The notes beneath the pieces were generated by a model. It did not search any database and was not told the origin of the DNA. It worked only from the letters and a program-made list of their open reading frames with translations. From the NCBI GenBank assembly GCA_030529405.1, contig JAUMWZ010000003.1:1-17108 (forward strand): 17,108 nucleotides of DNA, written 5' to 3'. Both the position numbers and the translations under genes were made by a program. Of the stretch, positions 14,114-17,108 are shown one piece after another. Each line of letters begins with the position of its first letter. The first letter of the stretch is position 1. This stretch comes from Bacteroides sp. (lineage in GTDB: Bacteria > Bacteroidota > Bacteroidia > Bacteroidales > Bacteroidaceae).

Positions 14114-16900
14114 CTAATATTCTTTACATGGTCTTATGGAAAAAGCATGTCCCCTTTTAGATGTTCTAATAGGGTTTAGCTTTTCGTTATTAAACCACAA
14201 GTTATATGCCTCTTCAATTCTGTGTGGGCTTGCAGTGAAATAACAGCCTATCTCTCCAATCTCGTTTATTTTAGCATCATTGTTGTTTCTATATCCCATA
14301 GCTGGGAAGAAAACCTTATCTCCTGTTCTGTCCAATCCACAATAGAAGCTCCAACCTTCATTCCATACGCTCTCGGGAGATATATTAAAATCTTCTATTC
14401 GCAGAGCCTCTTTACCCGTCAAACTGAAACCCGTGAACAAGTTGCCTGGTGGTACTGTGTATCCTACAGGACATGGGTCGTAAATGGTTTTGATTATAGG
14501 AGGATTTTGTATGCTCTCTTCCTTATTATGCATATTCCATAAGTTTGTGTATGAGCCATTGATAGAGATGTTACGATTCATAATCTTTGGCTTTTTTATG
14601 GAGTTTATAATGTGGATATTTTTCTGTGTGTTGTACTCCTCAGATTTAGGCCAATGTGCGTGCGAACTTCCTGAACTGTCATACCAAACCTTATCTAACG
14701 GTGTTCCGTTAGGTACTTTTATGGCACCAATGAATGGGTCTTTTCTACCCCATTGATAGTATGTGTTGTTGCCCCTCGTTCTTATAACTTCTCTGCTTTG
14801 TGTTATTGTAAACTCCTTACTCTCTGCAACAGGGTATTCATCAGAAATAGCTTTCTGCTTAATTCTTATCTTTACAGAACGCTCTGGATATTCGTATGCC
14901 TCTCCATCACACCAACCTAAGTTTATAGGCATAATTACATGTTGCTCTCCGCCTTTATTGGTTATTGTCTTCAAATCATAACCTAAGACGTAATCCGTAA
15001 CCCAAATATGCCAACTCCATAGAATGACATCGTTTATATCTTTTACAGCTACTACGGCATTTCCTTGTCTTATAGAGGCTCTGTCTACATTAAACTCAAG
15101 GAATCTCTGATCAGAAGAAAGATGTACTCTGGTTACTAAGTTTGGAGCATCTTGCCATATAAGAGTACAGCTGTGAGGAATACACCCCGTATTATTATAT
15201 ATGTATGGGTTTACTATATCATGACCAAGATGATTTACAAAAGGACGTAAGAAACCATATTTTATGTCTTTAGCCTTAAAAGATAGTTCGTTTGTAAGTG
15301 AGTTCTTTATAGCGTTACCGTAAACTAAAGGGATTCTGTAGCTACCCGGTGCATTGACAAGATAGCAGTTAGCTGTGTTTTGAACTCCATCTTTACCACT
15401 TACGTTTGATAAGTTCCAGTTTCTTTTCTCAGGTTCTTCTCTTAGGTTTCTCAAATTCAAGTCCCTTCCTGTCTGTCCTTTTACAGTTATGTTGTAAGAT
15501 GCTTTATCTGAGGTTCCGTTATTGTTATTTGTGGTAAATTCTGTAATCCAATTGGGCGGAGTTTCAGACCAATGATCTCCATTGTCTTCTGAAAACTCTG
15601 CTTGCCAAGGTATAAATTTATATTCGTTCTTATTACCGTGTGTTATCTTTAAGTGACTTTCTATTTTATATACTCTAGCTCCGCCTGTGTAAGAAAAGTT
15701 ACCTACTGGGGGTTCTACCTTTAGTGTAGGTTCCAATCTAACACTGGTACTTGTTATTCTGTACGTCACTGTCTTCCCCATAGGCCAAGTGCTTCCGGCT
15801 ATACTTGCTACAAGTTTGTTGTTATTTCCTTTTAGTTCATCTCTATATTCTACTTCTATTTCGGCTCCTCTAGGTAGAGTTTGCGGAATCATCATAAATG
15901 TTTCTTCAGGAGTTGTTATAGGTGTTCCATACACATTAGGAATATTTCTTTCTTCAGGTATTCTTACCTCAAAGTCTTTTCTATAATTTAGAATATTCCA
16001 ATTGTTATCTCCTATTGTGTGACTTCCACTAGCTGATATTCCTTTCAAGCTGACTTTTGTTATTTTTCCAGGTATTTGTAGTCCTCCTCCAATCTCAAAC
16101 TTGACAGCTGTAAGTATGTGTTTGAAGTTTAATGGTAGAGCGCTATTTTTTCCACCGTCTACATCTATTGCAGTAGTTGTAATTAAGTCGGGTTGATTTG
16201 TAACTATTGTTGGCACTGCATATTCAAAGCTTGGTGCTCCTTTTTTATCTTTAGATGACGTCAGCTTAAAGCCCGGTATGTATGCTGGAGAGTACAAATA
16301 GAATGCCATTTTATATGCTCCTCCTGGCCATCTATATCTATTCATCGTCCAATTGTCTGAGCTTCTTACCTCTTTGTCATAAATATATCTTTTTGTTTGA
16401 GGTACTCCCATGCTTGAATTTTTAGGGTATGTATATGCAAATACCGTTGCATCTTGGTACATATTATCTGTGCTTGCTGGTCTACCTCTTGTTGATATGT
16501 TGTTTGATGAGTTTTCTTGTTCTTGTGTTACTTTAGAACTAATTCCATCGCTAACTACAGCGTGCAGGAATATAGGTTCTTTGTTGTCTGTTTCCGACTT
16601 TAGTTCGAACACTCTGTCTTCACTGAGTGTGTCTAGGTCTTTATTTGTTGTTTTTTCTTTTGATATGGAATTTCCTGCTCTTGTGTTGTGTTCTTTGTTA
16701 AACTCAAGTTTGTTTATCGTAAAGCCTATTTGTTCTTGTTCTTTTAGATGCTCTTCTTCAGGCTTTTCTGTGCATGATGTGGATATTGTCGATAATAGTA
16801 TTAGACTACACAATACTTTCAAGCCAGCTTTATTAAGCCTGTTATTGAAAGTTTTAATATCATTTTTTTTTGCGATTATATCTATTACTATTTTCTTCAT
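14114..16900 (-). CDS. Large fimbrillin-like (Mfa-like) lipoprotein
   Basis: This is a 928-residue protein of the fimbrillin family. The ATG at 16900 is used; the frame extends three codons to a TTG at 16909. The signal is unusual: about 28 mostly charged residues, then a hydrophobic stretch ending ILLSTISTSC (lipobox Cys43). An Mfa-like fimbrillin region follows, with NRYRWPGGAYKMAFYLYSPA (about 190), NFKHILTAVKFEIGG (about 260), MMIPQTLPRGAEI (about 335) and GSTWPMGKTVTYRI (about 370). A second part resembles long Bacteroides fimbrillins: TANCYLVNAPGSYRIPL, WSWHIWVTDYVLGYD and YYQWGRKDP. The C-terminus (about 808-928) resembles the FISUMP domain, with YDPCPVGYTVPP and a final SIRPCKEY. Size and extra domains suggest a tip or accessory pilin rather than the shaft subunit, which is inference. 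No TAnnTTTG promoter is seen just upstream, so it is probably co-transcribed with the gene to its right. Confidence 0.82.
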   Translation of the reverse strand: MKKIVIDIIAKKNDIKTFNNRLNKAGLKVLCSLILLSTISTSCTEKPEEEHLKEQEQIGFTINKLEFNKEHNTRAGNSISKEKTTNKDLDTLSEDRVFELKSETDNKEPIFLHAVVSDGISSKVTQEQENSSNNISTRGRPASTDNMYQDATVFAYTYPKNSSMGVPQTKRYIYDKEVRSSDNWTMNRYRWPGGAYKMAFYLYSPAYIPGFKLTSSKDKKGAPSFEYAVPTIVTNQPDLITTTAIDVDGGKNSALPLNFKHILTAVKFEIGGGLQIPGKITKVSLKGISASGSHTIGDNNWNILNYRKDFEVRIPEERNIPNVYGTPITTPEETFMMIPQTLPRGAEIEVEYRDELKGNNNKLVASIAGSTWPMGKTVTYRITSTSVRLEPTLKVEPPVGNFSYTGGARVYKIESHLKITHGNKNEYKFIPWQAEFSEDNGDHWSETPPNWITEFTTNNNNGTSDKASYNITVKGQTGRDLNLRNLREEPEKRNWNLSNVSGKDGVQNTANCYLVNAPGSYRIPLVYGNAIKNSLTNELSFKAKDIKYGFLRPFVNHLGHDIVNPYIYNNTGCIPHSCTLIWQDAPNLVTRVHLSSDQRFLEFNVDRASIRQGNAVVAVKDINDVILWSWHIWVTDYVLGYDLKTITNKGGEQHVIMPINLGWCDGEAYEYPERSVKIRIKQKAISDEYPVAESKEFTITQSREVIRTRGNNTYYQWGRKDPFIGAIKVPNGTPLDKVWYDSSGSSHAHWPKSEEYNTQKNIHIINSIKKPKIMNRNISINGSYTNLWNMHNKEESIQNPPIIKTIYDPCPVGYTVPPGNLFTGFSLTGKEALRIEDFNISPESVWNEGWSFYCGLDRTGDKVFFPAMGYRNNNDAKINEIGEIGCYFTASPHRIEEAYNLWFNNEKLNPIRTSKRGHAFSIRPCKEY

Positions 16901-16938
16901 TTCTGACAAGTCTTAGTTTTTATTGTCTTTTTATTCTT

Positions 16939-16954
16939 GCTATGTATATAGTCT
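16939..16954. repeat. Single 22-bp-family palindrome unit
   Basis: GCTATGTATATAGTCT keeps the YRTATAYRG centre of the family found in the arrays but stands alone upstream of the fimbrillin-like gene. It could be a degraded remnant or chance in AT-rich DNA. Confidence 0.3.
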
Positions 16955-16966
16955 ACTTTATGATTT

Positions 16967-17006
16967 AAGGATATATGAATGTATAGCTATACATTCATAT
17001 ATCCTT
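16967..17006. repeat. Perfect 40-bp palindrome between fimbrillin-like genes
   Basis: The 20 bases AAGGATATATGAATGTATAG (16967-16986) are followed without a spacer by their exact reverse complement (16987-17006). Neither side has a T-tract, so it is not an ordinary intrinsic terminator. It lies in the 127-bp gap between the stop of the right-hand gene (17028) and the start of the large fimbrillin-like gene (16900). In RNA it would form a long hairpin. Confidence 0.92.
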
Positions 17007-17027
17007 GTAAAATACTATCTGTATCTA

Positions 17028-17108
17028 TTATAAGTTTATTTCACTAGTACTTTCTTCTTGCCATGTGTCTACACTTACTGTAAACTTAATAGGGCCTCCT
17101 AATATAGG
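17028..17108 (-). CDS. C-terminal end of a probable fimbrillin-like protein (partial)
   Basis: The last 26 codons and TAA stop of a minus-strand gene enter from the right edge. The visible residues, GGPIKFTVSVDTWQEEST and then a short Ser/Glu tail, fit the last strand of Mfa/FimA-type fimbrillins (hydrophobic IxFxVxVxxW pattern near the end). It is followed by the gene for a larger fimbrillin-like protein on the same strand, as in pilus operons where shaft and accessory subunits are neighbours. The fragment is too short for a firm family call. Confidence 0.55.
   Translation of the reverse strand, partial: PILGGPIKFTVSVDTWQEESTSEINL

Overview
The window looks like a chromosomal segment of an AT-rich member of the Bacteroidetes, most likely order Bacteroidales. 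The grounds are promoters of the Bacteroidetes type (TTG, about 19 bp, TAnnTTTG) in front of five transcription units, lipoproteins with Bacteroidales-style N-termini, a fimbrillin (Mfa-like) protein, an LRR lipoprotein with Pro/Glu-rich linkers, and a thiamin operon containing ThiS, ThiG and ThiH. No species can be named from the sequence alone.

Layout: recO lies on the minus strand at 332-1060. tRNA-Glu(TTC) and rpsT (1559-1935) form a small plus-strand unit with two tandem terminators. A 738-residue LRR lipoprotein with an internally duplicated domain follows (2427-4643). Next comes about 1.3 kb of non-coding DNA (4718-6041) holding a fold-back element and then the promoter, TPP riboswitch and riboswitch-linked terminator of the thiamin operon. 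That operon is thiS - thiC - (TenI/ThiE-like)-ThiD-ThiE fusion - thiG - thiH - thiF (6042-12658). An unrecognised small lipoprotein (13080-13877) converges on a large fimbrillin-like lipoprotein (minus strand, to 14114) across a bidirectional terminator. The C-terminal end of another probable fimbrillin-like gene enters from the right edge.

The thiamin genes form a nearly complete pathway. ThiF adenylates ThiS, which carries sulfur. ThiG makes the thiazole from ThiS thiocarboxylate and the ThiH product. ThiC makes HMP-P, the ThiD domain phosphorylates it, and the ThiE domain joins the halves. The leader senses TPP.

The most unusual signal is not a gene. A degenerate 16-bp palindrome, consensus AAACYRTATAYRGTTT, recurs at a spacing of almost exactly 22 bp (two helical turns) in six intergenic arrays. 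It also occurs inside the coding sequence of both ThiE-type domains of the fusion gene, where the 22-bp period is out of register with codons. The arrays sit at most transcription-unit boundaries, often 80-92 bp upstream of a promoter. This looks like a dispersed, helically phased DNA-binding array. Second, the 4929-5616 region is bounded by perfect 16-bp terminal inverted repeats that abut two of these arrays. It contains two long hairpins with unrelated stems whose 21-nt loops can pair with each other completely in RNA (18 Watson-Crick plus 3 G-U pairs).
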